A stretch of 64,000 nt of DNA, taken from contig JADJFA010000008.1 of NCBI GenBank assembly GCA_016708875.1, positions 124,001-188,000 of the forward strand, given 5' to 3'. The notes beneath the pieces were generated by a model. That model was not told where the DNA came from, made no database searches, and saw nothing but the letters and a program-made list of their open reading frames with translations. The translations under genes and the position numbers were made by a program. Shown in pieces: positions 8,343-17,488 of the stretch. The DNA is from Lewinellaceae bacterium (GTDB lineage: Bacteria > Bacteroidota > Bacteroidia > Chitinophagales > Saprospiraceae). Positions within the stretch are counted from its first letter, which is position 1, and each line of letters starts with the position of its first letter.

Positions 8343-9446
8343 CTAGTCCTGTTTAAATTCCTCCACTTGTGCTTTGCTGACCCCAGTCTTTTCGCCGGGC
8401 AATATCACCTCCAATTCCTTTATGGGCCTACCATCAGGCCATGTTCCCAAAAACCTTTGGAGAGGGGTATCGCCAAAGGCCACATCGCCGTATTCCCCGG
8501 TACGTGTGTAAGCAATAAGCGCATCGGTTAGCTTCCAGTAACAATTAAAATCCACCTCGTTGAGTCGCGCGCTCATCAATACCCGTCTGGCCGTGTAATT
8601 GCGCACACCTGTGTCAAAATCCAAATCATAAGCATAAGGTTCTGAATGCGTTGCGAGAATCCAACGGCGAAAGTTAGTGGTGTCGCGGCGTTGCACGATG
8701 AGGTTCCGATTGGGTGTATTTACGGCCGTTTCAAACACGAGGCGGCCAAATTCTTCTCCTACCACATAATCGTCTTCGCCCACTACCACGAGCAGATTGA
8801 GATCGTCAGGGAGCCGTTCGTACTTTTCCAAACGAGCCCCTTTGAATGGTCCGGAACCTGGTTGAGCGAGCAGCATGGCTTTGGGTTTTGGGATGTCAAA
8901 TTTTTGCCAATGCGCGGCCAGATTGGTCGCAATAACCCCGCCATAAGAGTGTGCAACATAGGCTATTTTTTCAGTGCGAGGCTTCACATGCCCTTCTTTT
9001 TCAAGCATTTGCAGCGCATCTCGTATGCCTTTGGCAGCATTTTCAGGGAATCCATTAGGGCGGGGCCAAACGAGATTTTTCTGGTAACGCGGGTAAATGA
9101 CGATATTTCCCTTTGCCACCAAATGCTTGATCCATTTGCCATAAGCCATCGGATTGTAGGCGCCATAACCATGTAGGAAAACAACGACTTCGGCTGAATC
9201 GGGCACTGGGTCAGCCGGTTCAAAAAGCCAATAACCATCGGCATTGGTGGCGGCATCGTAGAAAGCAACAGAATGGTGCGCATAATCTGCCCCGCCCGGT
9301 CCTTCAAATGATTGGCCAGGGTATGGCGTACCTTGCGCCGTCGCAAAAATACCTTTGAGCAACAATGGTGAAATAGGGAAAATGCTCCGGCAAAGCTGTT
9401 TCAACCGATTGGTTTTGAATGGCTTAGATAATTTTTGTGCTGTCAT
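8343..9446 (-). CDS. Alpha/beta hydrolase
   Basis: From the ATG at 9446 the protein has 367 residues. The oxyanion region FLHGYGAYN (about 120) and nucleophile elbow VAHSYGG (about 190) place it in the alpha/beta-hydrolase fold. Its insert and length recall chlorophyllase/PAF-acetylhydrolase-like enzymes. A catalytic Asp in VVGEDDYVVG and a His in LATHSEPYAYD are plausible. An in-frame TTG at 9542 would add 32 unremarkable residues; I prefer the ATG. It is divergent from the VanX-like gene at 9575. Substrate unknown. Confidence 0.8.
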   Translation of the reverse strand: MTAQKLSKPFKTNRLKQLCRSIFPISPLLLKGIFATAQGTPYPGQSFEGPGGADYAHHSVAFYDAATNADGYWLFEPADPVPDSAEVVVFLHGYGAYNPMAYGKWIKHLVAKGNIVIYPRYQKNLVWPRPNGFPENAAKGIRDALQMLEKEGHVKPRTEKIAYVAHSYGGVIATNLAAHWQKFDIPKPKAMLLAQPGSGPFKGARLEKYERLPDDLNLLVVVGEDDYVVGEEFGRLVFETAVNTPNRNLIVQRRDTTNFRRWILATHSEPYAYDLDFDTGVRNYTARRVLMSARLNEVDFNCYWKLTDALIAYTRTGEYGDVAFGDTPLQRFLGTWPDGRPIKELEVILPGEKTGVSKAQVEEFKQD

Positions 9447-9522
9447 TAAAGTTTGAAAATTAGGTTGCGCGTCAATTGGCCAACGCTCTAAAGACGAAAT
9501 AAACGCAAATGCTGCGCTTTCG

Positions 9523-9554
9523 TTGACAAGAGTTGAGGGCAAAAGGTAATTTTG
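9523..9554 (+). promoter_or_regulatory. Promoter for the VanX-like gene (TTG-N21-TAATTTTG)
   Basis: A -33 TTG at 9523-9525 and a -7 box TAATTTTG at 9547-9554 are separated by 21 bp, matching Bacteroidota promoter geometry. The -7 box lies 20 bp before the ATG at 9575. Confidence 0.6.
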
Positions 9555-9574
9555 CCAAAAATTGAGCCTTTGCT

Positions 9575-10360
9575 ATGCGTCTTTATACTTTCCTGATACT
9601 GTTATTTTTTGCTTGTGCCAGCGACCAGTCCGCCGAAAAAAAGGTCGAAGCCGCCCCAATTCCTGAACAGATAACTGAGGAAGCCGCTGAACTAAAACCT
9701 GGTGCTTCGGAAGAAAAATCAGTAGCCGATATCGAAGCCGCGCCAGAAACAACTGTCCCTTCCCCTACCCTTCCAACAGTATCAAAATCAGCAAATGCCC
9801 CGGCCCCTACTAGTGGAAATGGCTTTTCAGATGTCGCCACGCTTGATCCTTCTATTCAATTGGATATTAAATACGCCACTACAGACAATTTCACCAAATC
9901 AAAAATTTATGATTGTCCACGGTGTCTACTCCGACCAGAGGCTGCTGAAGCAGTTATTGCAGCACACAAAGCACTCAAAAAGAGGGGCTTAGGTTTAAAA
10001 ATGTTCGATTGTTACCGTCCCCGTCCTTACCAACAACGGCTTTGGGATAAAGTGCCCAATCCTGATTATGTAACCCCGCCTGCCAAAGGCTCCATGCATT
10101 CTCGTGGAGCAGCTGTCGACTTAACTGTTGTAGACGCAAAAGGCAAGGAACTCGATATGGGAACGCCCTACGATTACTTTGGTCGTGAAGCGCATACCGA
10201 CAACAACAATTTGCCCCAAAAAGTACTTGCCAACCGCCGGATTTTACGCGAGGCAATGGAATCGGTTGGATTTAAAGGCATCCGAACGGAATGGTGGCAC
10301 TTTTCTTTTCAAGGCAAAAACTGGCCGCTTTCAAACTATGTGTGGCCTTGTGACAAATAG
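9575..10360 (+). CDS. D-alanyl-D-alanine dipeptidase-like lipoprotein (M15D, VanX family)
   Basis: The protein has 261 residues. A lipoprotein signal (MRLYTFLILLFFACAS, Cys14) is followed by a Pro/Ala/Glu-rich linker (about 17-85) that would lift the enzyme from the membrane. The peptidase domain (about 90-261) carries zinc ligands in SMHSRGAAVDLT (His and Asp) and the catalytic Glu and third ligand in EWWHF, all intact. Family members hydrolyse D-Ala-D-Ala or related peptidoglycan dipeptides. As a surface lipoprotein with no vanA/vanH nearby, it more likely serves wall-peptide recycling than glycopeptide resistance. Confidence 0.9.
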   Translation: MRLYTFLILLFFACASDQSAEKKVEAAPIPEQITEEAAELKPGASEEKSVADIEAAPETTVPSPTLPTVSKSANAPAPTSGNGFSDVATLDPSIQLDIKYATTDNFTKSKIYDCPRCLLRPEAAEAVIAAHKALKKRGLGLKMFDCYRPRPYQQRLWDKVPNPDYVTPPAKGSMHSRGAAVDLTVVDAKGKELDMGTPYDYFGREAHTDNNNLPQKVLANRRILREAMESVGFKGIRTEWWHFSFQGKNWPLSNYVWPCDK

Positions 10361-10465
10361 AAGTAAGTGCATCAAAGCGCTTTTTTACCGCGGAGGCGCA
10401 GAGTGATTGATAATCAAGATGTTAAAACTCCGCTGGGTGAAAAAACTTCAAAACATTCCATATTC

Positions 10466-11302
10466 ATGAATTTCAAATTTCTATTTCCAACTTTTAGAAA
10501 TCGCTATCAGTTTGTCAAAAAACGTTTGGCAAAATATGCCCCCATCCGTACAGAAGGTGCTGAACGGGTTTCAGGCCATGCACTAAATCTCGGCACAGGA
10601 GAAGGCGATTACGACCGTATGATCGCCGGGCATTGTACCCAACTGGTTGGCTGTGACGTGAATGAAGAAGACCTGGCCCACGCGCGCAGCCTGAACGCTA
10701 ATGTGCCAAACCTGCGCTATGAGCCAGCAAACGCCCTCGATTTGTCTTACTCCGATGCATCTTTTGATCTCATCGTGTCCTGCGAGGTGATTGAACACGT
10801 TGGTCAGCCCCAAAAAATGGTGCAAGAAATGGCGCGGGTGCTTCGCCAAGGAGGCATAGCAATTATGACATTCCCAAGCCGCGAATTCCCAATTACGTAC
10901 GACCCCGTAAATCGTTTTTGGCAATGGGTTCGAAAGCCTTCTGACCGGGAAAATCTGATTTCCCAGGGGGCTTATGCCTTTGGCCACGATTATCTGATTG
11001 GTTCGGCCGAGTTCAAAAAATGGGCGGAAGACGCTGGCTTCGAAATCCTTGAATTTCAAGGGCTTAGCCGCCATTTGACTGGAATTTTAGAAGTATATTG
11101 GACAGGCATTGTGCAGAGTATTTTCAAGAAAAATTCCCGAAACGTGACCAGCGACAGCAAGGGTGGCGTGAAAATCCGTCCCGCGTCTACAGGTGAACCC
11201 TGGCTGGTTTTTGTGACAGATTTTTTGATTTGGCTTGATGGCGTATTGTTTGGTTGGACGAATAGGAGTATTGGGAAGGGGGTGGTGTTGAAGCGGAGGT
11301 AG
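10466..11302 (+). CDS. Class I SAM-dependent methyltransferase
   Basis: From the ATG at 10466 the protein has 278 residues. Motif I is ALNLGTGEGDYD (about residue 38), the acidic residue after beta-2 is in LVGCDVNEED, and the post-motif VSCEVIEHV with VLRQGGIAIMTFP is typical of Methyltransf_11. The C-terminal 80 residues contain hydrophobic helices (ILEVYWTGIVQSIF, LVFVTDFLIWLDGVLFGW) suggesting membrane contact, as in quinone or lipid/glycan methyltransferases. The longer frame from 10367 adds no conserved sequence. Substrate unknown. Confidence 0.85.
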   Translation: MNFKFLFPTFRNRYQFVKKRLAKYAPIRTEGAERVSGHALNLGTGEGDYDRMIAGHCTQLVGCDVNEEDLAHARSLNANVPNLRYEPANALDLSYSDASFDLIVSCEVIEHVGQPQKMVQEMARVLRQGGIAIMTFPSREFPITYDPVNRFWQWVRKPSDRENLISQGAYAFGHDYLIGSAEFKKWAEDAGFEILEFQGLSRHLTGILEVYWTGIVQSIFKKNSRNVTSDSKGGVKIRPASTGEPWLVFVTDFLIWLDGVLFGWTNRSIGKGVVLKRR

Positions 11303-11345
11303 GAGTCTGTTCATGCAAAATATGGGTCCTGCCAAATTTTAGTTC

Positions 11346-11484
11346 GAATGACGATTGACGAATACATGATTGTTGATTTTTGATGTAAGGCGGGATTGAT
11401 AATAGCAGATGTGCCGCAATCGTCAATTATTAAATCGTCCCTTACATCAAAAATCAACAATCATGTACTCGTCAATCATCATTC
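11346..11484. repeat. Long inverted repeat with 50-bp arms
   Basis: The left arm 11346-11395 and right arm 11435-11484 are complementary at about 45 of 50 positions around a 39-nt spacer. The arms contain the word-like run GACGATTGACGAATACATGA. It lies between the methyltransferase stop (11302) and the tetR promoter (11540). Confidence 0.9.
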
Positions 11485-11539
11485 AGAGCAAATTAGCTTA
11501 AAATCGGAATGTTTCCTGCCAAAAAAATCACCTCCCCTC

Positions 11540-11586
11540 TTGGCGGTTTCCCAGATACGCCCTTACCTTTGCCGTACGAACGTTCG
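11540..11586 (+). promoter_or_regulatory. Promoter plus overlapping palindromic operator before tetR
   Basis: A TTG at 11540-11542 and TACCTTTG at 11564-11571 (spacing 21) form a Bacteroidota promoter. The perfect 10-bp palindrome CGAACGTTCG (11577-11586) sits where transcription should start, five bases before the ATG. A dyad over +1 directly in front of a TetR-family gene is the classic place for an autorepression operator. Binding is inferred. Confidence 0.6.
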
Positions 11587-11590
11587 GTAT

Positions 11591-12206
11591 ATGCCAGTTA
11601 AAAAGATTGACAAACAAGAATTATTGCACCGCTGCTGGGAGGTTTTCAACAAGCACGGCTACCACGGCACCTCTGTAAGTATGCTTGCTGAGGCAACTGG
11701 GTTGGGCAAATCAGGGCTAATGCACCACCACTTGTCCAAGGAAAGCCTCATGTGCGCCGTTCTGGAATACGCCCAGAATACCCTTCGCGCAACCGTGTTT
11801 TCGGTCGTGCAAGAGGATCTTCCCCCCGAACAAAAGCTCGAAAAAATGCTGCGCCGACAAAACCGGCTCGTGAAAATGGAGCGCCAAGGCTGCTTTTTTG
11901 CCAATACAGGCTTTGGAAACGGGCCGCGACGGACTTTTCAACCAACCCATTCAGGTTATCTGGGAAGAATGGAAAAAAGCGGTGGCTGGAATCTTGAGCG
12001 CCATCATGTCGCCGGAGGAGGCTGCCGATACCGCCTATCGCCTGCTGCTTGAATACGAAGGCGCCATTATCATGTACAAAATCAGCAATGAAGAACAGCA
12101 CCTGGAGCAGTTCGTGGCTCGGGCGGTGGCTCTTTTTGGCAAAGAAATGCATAAAAGTCCTAATCATGCAACGTATCATCACCAAAACCATCGGCCTGGG
12201 CCTTAA
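11591..12206 (+). pseudogene. TetR-family regulator, split by a frameshift
   Basis: The N-terminal HTH is clear: ELLHRCWEVFNKHGYHGTS followed by MLAEATGLGKSGLMHHH (residues about 8-50). The first frame is good to RQGCFFANTGF and the protein continues in another frame (ETGRDGLFNQPIQVIWEEW...) to the stop at 12206. The 616-nt span is one base over a multiple of three, so one insertion near 11918 explains it. The regulated gene is probably the hydrolase that begins inside its 3' end (12166). If the shift is real, the ligand domain is lost and the locus would be derepressed or dead. Confidence 0.8.
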
Positions 12207-13086
12207 TCTTTGGTCGCTGCTAGCACCAGAACACGCCGCTAAAATGGCGGGGAAAATTTTCTCCACTCCACCAAAACCCAGGCTTCGCCCAAAAGAGCGG
12301 CAGTTTCTAGCATCTGCCCGTCAAGTACGCCGAGTAGTTGATGGTCAAAACATTGTAGAATATCATTGGGGTCCTGAAAATGCGCCTTTGATATTGCTGA
12401 GTTATGGCTGGGCCTACAACGCAGGTCGCTGGAGACATTTTGTGCCTGATCTGATTGAAGCAGGTTATCGTGTATTAGCGTACGACCCGCCTGGACATGG
12501 ACTAGCCTTATCGGGCACTTTAAATATTCCCCTCAATGCCTCCATCATTCGTGCATTGATGGAAGATTACGGAACGCCGTACGCGATCGTCGGGCATTCT
12601 TTTGGCGACAGCAGCAATGTTTATGCCCTGACGGAATTGCCTCGTGCCCTGCACCCACGCCGTATGGTGATTATGGCCTCGTTTAGTTTCGCGCCGCGCG
12701 TTTTCCGGGAGTACCAAAAGGCTTTTGGACTCTGGTCGCCGCTGTATTGGCTTATGGTGCGCGGATTTGAAAAACGCATCGGACGTTCGATTGATAATTT
12801 TGATTTTGCCCTGATGACCGCGGCCTTTCCGCACATTGAAGGGCTGATTGTTCACGACCCGAGCGACGCGATGACGCCATACGCAGAATCACGCCGCTAC
12901 CATGATTTTTGGCCCGGAAGCCATTTGTACAGCCCAACGGAAGGCGGGCATCACCTTGGCACTGAAGGCATTACCCGGGCGGTGCTGCGGTTTGTCCACA
13001 GTGGGGAGGTTCCAATAGAGGCGGAACGTCAGGAGCGGCCTTTGTATGCTGAGCATGAGTTGGTGCGGCATTTTGTTGGGGTGTAA
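12166..13086 (+). CDS. Alpha/beta hydrolase, co-transcribed with tetR
   Basis: The chosen ATG at 12166 gives 306 residues and overlaps the tetR 3' end by 41 nt, indicating translational coupling. The alpha/beta-hydrolase features are LLSYGWAYNAGRWRHFV (oxyanion region), YDPPGHG, nucleophile elbow IVGHSFGDSS (Ser in GHSFG), Asp in VHDPSDAMTP and His in TEGGHHLG, so the triad is complete. An earlier in-frame start at 12049 would run through the regulator. Likely an esterase or lipase of unknown substrate under TetR control. Confidence 0.85.
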   Translation: MQRIITKTIGLGLNLWSLLAPEHAAKMAGKIFSTPPKPRLRPKERQFLASARQVRRVVDGQNIVEYHWGPENAPLILLSYGWAYNAGRWRHFVPDLIEAGYRVLAYDPPGHGLALSGTLNIPLNASIIRALMEDYGTPYAIVGHSFGDSSNVYALTELPRALHPRRMVIMASFSFAPRVFREYQKAFGLWSPLYWLMVRGFEKRIGRSIDNFDFALMTAAFPHIEGLIVHDPSDAMTPYAESRRYHDFWPGSHLYSPTEGGHHLGTEGITRAVLRFVHSGEVPIEAERQERPLYAEHELVRHFVGV

Positions 13087-13099
13087 ATGCAAGAATGAG

Positions 13100-13132
13100 T
13101 TGTCGCTAGAATCAAGGCTTCTGCTACATTTG
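13100..13132 (+). promoter_or_regulatory. Promoter of the fic gene, predicted leaderless
   Basis: TTG (13100-13102) and TACATTTG (13125-13132) are 22 bp apart. The -7 box ends only 4 bp before the ATG at 13137, so transcription would start at or next to the start codon and the mRNA would have no leader. Confidence 0.55.
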
Positions 13133-13136
13133 CCAG

Positions 13137-13919
13137 ATGCAAGACAGGTTAAAAATCATCCAAACGCATTTGCTGGACGCCTACCGACACCAGGTCAGGC
13201 AAGATATGCAGGCTGTATTCGAGGGTTTGCAGGATGCCGAAATTTCTACCGATACCTTTAGTTTTTACACTTCAGTATCCTCCGTTTATTCGAGTAAAAT
13301 AGAAGGCGAGGACATTGAATTAGATTCATATGTAAAACATAAAAGGTTCGAAATTGAATTTTTACCGGATTACACCAAAAAAATAGATGATTTATACGAT
13401 GCCTACCTCTTTGCCCAAAGCCATGTTTTGAATGAAGAAAACATAGCCGAAGCACACCGCTTACTCAGCAAACATATCCTAGCCAAACATCTACAAGGGC
13501 AAATACGCACCCAAAATATGTACGTCTCCACCCCCGATGGCAAAATCGAATATGTTGCTGCCCTTCCATATGAAGTGCCCGGCGAAATGCAAAAACTGTA
13601 TGAGGATATTGCAGTATTGCTAAGTGCCCAGTTAAGCATAGAAGAAGTGTTTTATTATGCCGCCTTCATACACCTGGTTTTTGTAAAAATCCATCCCTTT
13701 AATGATGGAAACGGTCGGACTGGAAGACTATTGGAAAAATGGTTTCTTGCCCAAAAATTAGGCGGCAATGCCTGGTTTATTCAGTCGGAAAAAAACTCCT
13801 ACCAGCAACATCAAACCTATTACAACAACTTGAGGGTCTTGGGTTTAGAATATGCTGATTTGGATTACGGAAAAGCGCTCCCGTTTTTGCTGATGCTGCC
13901 GGGAGCATTGGAGATGTAA
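13137..13919 (+). CDS. Fic-domain protein (AMPylase, class II self-inhibited)
   Basis: The 260-residue protein carries the full Fic motif HPFNDGNGRTGR (about residue 183), so it should transfer AMP (or another nucleotide moiety) to a hydroxyl side chain of a target protein. The N-terminal helix contains SSKIEGE (about 53-59), which fits the inhibitory motif [S/T]xxxE[G/N], placing it in class II where the inhibitory helix is intramolecular. No C-terminal winged helix is seen, making it shorter than typical housekeeping Fic proteins. No antitoxin gene is adjacent, in keeping with built-in inhibition. Confidence 0.92.
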   Translation: MQDRLKIIQTHLLDAYRHQVRQDMQAVFEGLQDAEISTDTFSFYTSVSSVYSSKIEGEDIELDSYVKHKRFEIEFLPDYTKKIDDLYDAYLFAQSHVLNEENIAEAHRLLSKHILAKHLQGQIRTQNMYVSTPDGKIEYVAALPYEVPGEMQKLYEDIAVLLSAQLSIEEVFYYAAFIHLVFVKIHPFNDGNGRTGRLLEKWFLAQKLGGNAWFIQSEKNSYQQHQTYYNNLRVLGLEYADLDYGKALPFLLMLPGALEM

Positions 13920-13931
13920 CTTGAAACCTCT

Positions 13932-14648
13932 TTACTTACCCGGCTGACTCGGCCGTACCTCGATCTTGCTCGGTAAAGTCCGCGGGTTCATTTTCAACAA
14001 ATCCACCACCATCTGGCCTATGTCTTCCGGCTGGATTTTCCAGGCATCTGAGGGGTTGGGCTCGTGGTTGTTAAAATGCGTGGCCACCGACCCCGGCATG
14101 ATCGTGGAACATTTGATCCCTGCCTCCCGCAGGTCAAGCATAACAGCCTGCGTGAAGCCCACCAGGCCAAATTTGCTGGCATTATAAGCTGCACCAGCCG
14201 CAAAGAAGTTGGTGCCGGCAAGACTGGCAATGCTGATAAAATAACCTTTTGATTTGCTGAGCGCGTCCACCGCCGCCTTGAGGGAGTAAAAAACGCCTGT
14301 AAGGTTGGTGTCAATGGTTTCATGCCATTGTTCCGGAGTAAGCGTTGTGATTGGTGCGAAATGGCCCAATCCTGCATTTGCAATGAGTACATCAATGCTT
14401 CCAAAAGATTCGAGCGTTTTCGCTACTGCATTTTTCTGGGCATCAAAATCACGCACATCCGCTGCGATGGCGATCAATTTTCCGGGACCTATGTCGGAAA
14501 GTTGGCGAACTGCTGCGTCGGCAGATTGCTGTTGTCGGCTGGTTATGGCAACGTTCATGCCTTCTTTAAGCATGCTTTCGGCGATGCCGTAACCAATGCC
14601 TTTGCTGCCCCCGGTAATAAGGGCGGTCTTTCCGTGGAGATTATTCAT
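13932..14648 (-). CDS. Short-chain dehydrogenase/reductase
   Basis: From the ATG at 14648 the protein has 238 residues. It shows the SDR cofactor motif TGGSKGIGYGIA (about 12-23), NAG (about 88), the active-site Ser in FISIASLAG, and the YNASK catalytic Tyr/Lys pair (about 155). It therefore reduces or oxidises a carbonyl/hydroxyl with NAD(P)H. It starts 10 bp after the formate dehydrogenase alpha stop on the same strand, so it is probably the last gene of that operon. Substrate unknown; a 3-oxoacyl-ACP reductase-like role is possible. Confidence 0.9.
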   Translation of the reverse strand: MNNLHGKTALITGGSKGIGYGIAESMLKEGMNVAITSRQQQSADAAVRQLSDIGPGKLIAIAADVRDFDAQKNAVAKTLESFGSIDVLIANAGLGHFAPITTLTPEQWHETIDTNLTGVFYSLKAAVDALSKSKGYFISIASLAGTNFFAAGAAYNASKFGLVGFTQAVMLDLREAGIKCSTIMPGSVATHFNNHEPNPSDAWKIQPEDIGQMVVDLLKMNPRTLPSKIEVRPSQPGK

Positions 14649-14658
14649 GTTTGTTTTT

Positions 14659-17406
14659 TTACGCTTCTGCTTTGGCATGCCGTTCTGCGACTTTTCTCGC
14701 CTTCCGAATCCGCACGGCCACCACTTTAAATTCCGGACATTTAGCCTCACTGTCACTTACATTAGAGGTCACCATATTCACCAGCAATTCCGGGAAGTGG
14801 AAAGTAGTACTGATCACACCCGGTTTCACCTCATCAGAAACACGGGCTTTGATGTCCACCTTGCCGCGGTCTGACTCGATGCAGACCCAATCGCCTTCTC
14901 CAATATTGTGTTGGGCCGCGTCGTCGGGGTGGATAATTACCACGTCTTCTGTCACGATGTCTACATTGGGGGTGCGGCGGGTCATGGTGCCTGCGTTGTA
15001 GTGTTCGAGCACCCGGTTGGTAGTCAGGATATAGGGATAATCCTTGCCAAAAGCCATTATTTCCGGGCTTTCGACATATTCGCGGAATTGGAAATGCCCT
15101 TTGCCGCGTTTGAATGTTTCGGTGTGCAGTATCTTGGTATCCGTACCATCCAAGGCAACTGGCCATTGTTTCCCTTGCTCGCCCAGTTCATCCCAGCGCA
15201 CACCGGCGAAGAAGGGTACAATCTGAGAAATCTCTTCCAGCATCCCTTTTGCCGTGTAAGGCGCTTGTTTATAGCCCATACGGTTCATGATGTCCACCAT
15301 GATCTGCCCGTCTGCCTTGGTTTCTCCGATGGGTTCCACCACTTTGTTGACCCGCTGAATCCTACGCTCGCCGTTGGTGAATGTGCCCTCTTTTTCCAGG
15401 AAAGAAGCCGCCGGGAGGATCACGTCAGCATGTTTGGCCGTTTCCGTCATGAAAATCTCCTGAACAATCAGCAAATCCAGCGATTTGATGGCCTTCAACA
15501 CGTGGGTGGTATTCGGGTCTGACTGCACCAGGTCGTCGCCCATAATCCAGAGCGCCTTGAATTTACCTTCAATGGCAGCATCATACATCTGAGGGATTTT
15601 TAGTCCGGCCTCCTGTGGGACTTTAACCCCATAAAACTCGTTGTACATCTGGTTGACCTCGGGTAGCGTAACGTCATAATAGCCTGCGCCCTGATATGGC
15701 TGCACGCCCATGTCGGCCATGCCTTGTACGTTGTTTTGTCCACGAAGAGGATTGACACCACAGCCGGGTTTGCCCACATTGCCAGTAATCATGGCCAGGT
15801 TGGCAATTTGCATCACGGTATAAGTGCCTTGATAGTGTTCCGTAACGCCCAAACCGTGGAACAACATCGCCTTCGGTGCGGAAGCATATAATTTGGCCGC
15901 TGCGCGTACTTGCTCGCGAGGCACACCCGACACTTTTTCGAGATCATCCAGATTGATATTCAGGATGTTGCGCTTGAATTCTTCGTAACCCTCTGTCCTC
16001 GCTTCAACAAAGTCCTCCTTGGTCATACCGTCTTTGATGATGTAGTACAGCATCATATCGAGCACTGCGATGTTGGTTCCCGGGCGTAATTGAAGGTGGA
16101 TGGTCGCGTACTTGGCCATTTCTGTTCGGCGCGGATCAACGACAATCGTTGGTTTGCCCTTCATGGCAAATTGCCGCAGTTTTGCGCCGGTCACTGGGTG
16201 CCCCTCCGTTGGGTTAGCTCCAATGACCATGATGCAATCGGTGTGCTGGATGTCCTCTACAGAATTGGTGGCCGCGCCGGTGCCAAATGCGCGTTGCATC
16301 CCAATGGCAGTCGGCGAGTGGCATACCCGGGCGCAGCCGTCAATATTATTGGTGCCGATGACCGCACGGATGAACTTCTGCATCAGGTAGTTCTCCTCGT
16401 TGGTGCATCGCGAGGAAGAAATGCCGCCAATGGCGTCCGGGCCGTGTTTCTCCTTAATGTCTGTGAGCCTTTCTGCAATGTAGTCGTAGGCCTCGTTCCA
16501 GGTAACTCGTTCGAGTTCACCGTTGCGCCGAATCATTGGGTATTGCAGGCGCTCCGGGTGGTTGTAGAAAGAAAAAGCGTACCGGCCTTTGAGACAGGTA
16601 TGACCCTGATTTACTTCAGCTTCCCAAGGCGCCTGGATGCTAAGAATGGTGTCGTTTTTGACACTGACTTCCAGGTTGCAACCCACACCACAATAGGTAC
16701 ACACGGTGCGTACCTTATCTTGTCCTACGTTTGCTTTCGATTGATAAATATCTGAAATAGCCGACGTCGGGCAAGCCTGGGCACAAGCGCCGCAGGAAAC
16801 GCAATCAGAATCAAAGAAACTCTGGTTGGATCCTTTTATGATCTGACTATCAAATCCACGGCCCATCACACTCAGCACCAATTGACCCTGCACTTCGTCG
16901 CAGGCGCGGACGCAGCGATAGCACATGATGCACTTCGACATGTCGGAAGTCATGTACGGGTGACTGAGGTCTTTCTCGCGGTCCAGGTGGTTTTTGCCTT
17001 CCGGGTAACGCACTTTCCGGATGCCCACGCGGGCCGCCACATCCTGCAATTCGCAGTTGCCATTTACTTCGCAGGTCAGGCAATCGAGCGGGTGATCGGT
17101 GAGCACCAACTCGATGATGTTCTTTCTAAGTTTTTGAATGTCAGCCGTTTCGGTATAAATAAACATACCTGGCTCCACCATCGTGTGGCAAGAGGCCTTG
17201 GTGCGGCGTGGGCCGTCTTGTTCCAGCGCAACTTCTACGCTGCACACGCGACAAGAGCCAAAGGCTTCCAGATTCGGCGCGTCGCAGAGCGTCGGGATGC
17301 TGTCTTTGCCAAAGTTCCTGCGGGTGAATTGCAGGATGGTTTCGCCCGGCTCGAAAACGCTGGGCTTGTCGTTGATATAGGCTACGGTCGTGGTCAGGTT
17401 TGACAT
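14659..17406 (-). CDS. fdhF: NAD-linked formate dehydrogenase, molybdenum/tungsten alpha subunit
   Basis: The 915-residue protein reads in order: [2Fe-2S] ferredoxin domain (about 1-80), His/Cys [4Fe-4S] NuoG-like domain (HPLDCLTC...NCELQ, near 110), two [4Fe-4S] ferredoxin motifs (CIMCYRC...C, CVSCGACAQACP), the MopB Fe-S motif (CTYCGVGC), the bis-MGD domain, and a C-terminal dinucleotide-binding domain. ARVCHSPT supplies the metal-ligand Cys (not selenocysteine) and the neighbouring catalytic His of formate dehydrogenases. It oxidises formate to CO2 and passes electrons to the NuoEF-like partner encoded just upstream (17499-19148). No fdhD or cofactor genes are in the window. Confidence 0.92.
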   Translation of the reverse strand: MSNLTTTVAYINDKPSVFEPGETILQFTRRNFGKDSIPTLCDAPNLEAFGSCRVCSVEVALEQDGPRRTKASCHTMVEPGMFIYTETADIQKLRKNIIELVLTDHPLDCLTCEVNGNCELQDVAARVGIRKVRYPEGKNHLDREKDLSHPYMTSDMSKCIMCYRCVRACDEVQGQLVLSVMGRGFDSQIIKGSNQSFFDSDCVSCGACAQACPTSAISDIYQSKANVGQDKVRTVCTYCGVGCNLEVSVKNDTILSIQAPWEAEVNQGHTCLKGRYAFSFYNHPERLQYPMIRRNGELERVTWNEAYDYIAERLTDIKEKHGPDAIGGISSSRCTNEENYLMQKFIRAVIGTNNIDGCARVCHSPTAIGMQRAFGTGAATNSVEDIQHTDCIMVIGANPTEGHPVTGAKLRQFAMKGKPTIVVDPRRTEMAKYATIHLQLRPGTNIAVLDMMLYYIIKDGMTKEDFVEARTEGYEEFKRNILNINLDDLEKVSGVPREQVRAAAKLYASAPKAMLFHGLGVTEHYQGTYTVMQIANLAMITGNVGKPGCGVNPLRGQNNVQGMADMGVQPYQGAGYYDVTLPEVNQMYNEFYGVKVPQEAGLKIPQMYDAAIEGKFKALWIMGDDLVQSDPNTTHVLKAIKSLDLLIVQEIFMTETAKHADVILPAASFLEKEGTFTNGERRIQRVNKVVEPIGETKADGQIMVDIMNRMGYKQAPYTAKGMLEEISQIVPFFAGVRWDELGEQGKQWPVALDGTDTKILHTETFKRGKGHFQFREYVESPEIMAFGKDYPYILTTNRVLEHYNAGTMTRRTPNVDIVTEDVVIIHPDDAAQHNIGEGDWVCIESDRGKVDIKARVSDEVKPGVISTTFHFPELLVNMVTSNVSDSEAKCPEFKVVAVRIRKARKVAERHAKAEA

Positions 17407-17423
17407 AGTTTATATCTGTTTTA

Positions 17424-17488
17424 GCCACTAATTGCACCAATTTTCACTAAGCAGAATCAAATTCGTGAAAATTAGTGCAATTAGTGGC
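17424..17488. repeat. Inverted repeat between the two formate dehydrogenase genes
   Basis: The arms 17424-17447 and 17465-17488 match at 23 of 24 positions (GCCACTAATTGCACCAATTT...). The words ACTAATTGCAC / CCAATTTTCAC echo the arms at 40315. It sits inside a two-gene operon, so it could set the ratio of the two subunits by attenuation or mRNA processing. Confidence 0.88.

Noticed and set aside
9575..10360. Vancomycin-resistance vanX gene
   Set aside because: The family is right, but the protein is a surface lipoprotein, and no vanA, vanH or vanRS gene is present.
14659..17406. Selenocysteine in the formate dehydrogenase
   Set aside because: The metal-ligand position is an ordinary Cys codon (ARVCHSPT) and no in-frame TGA exists.
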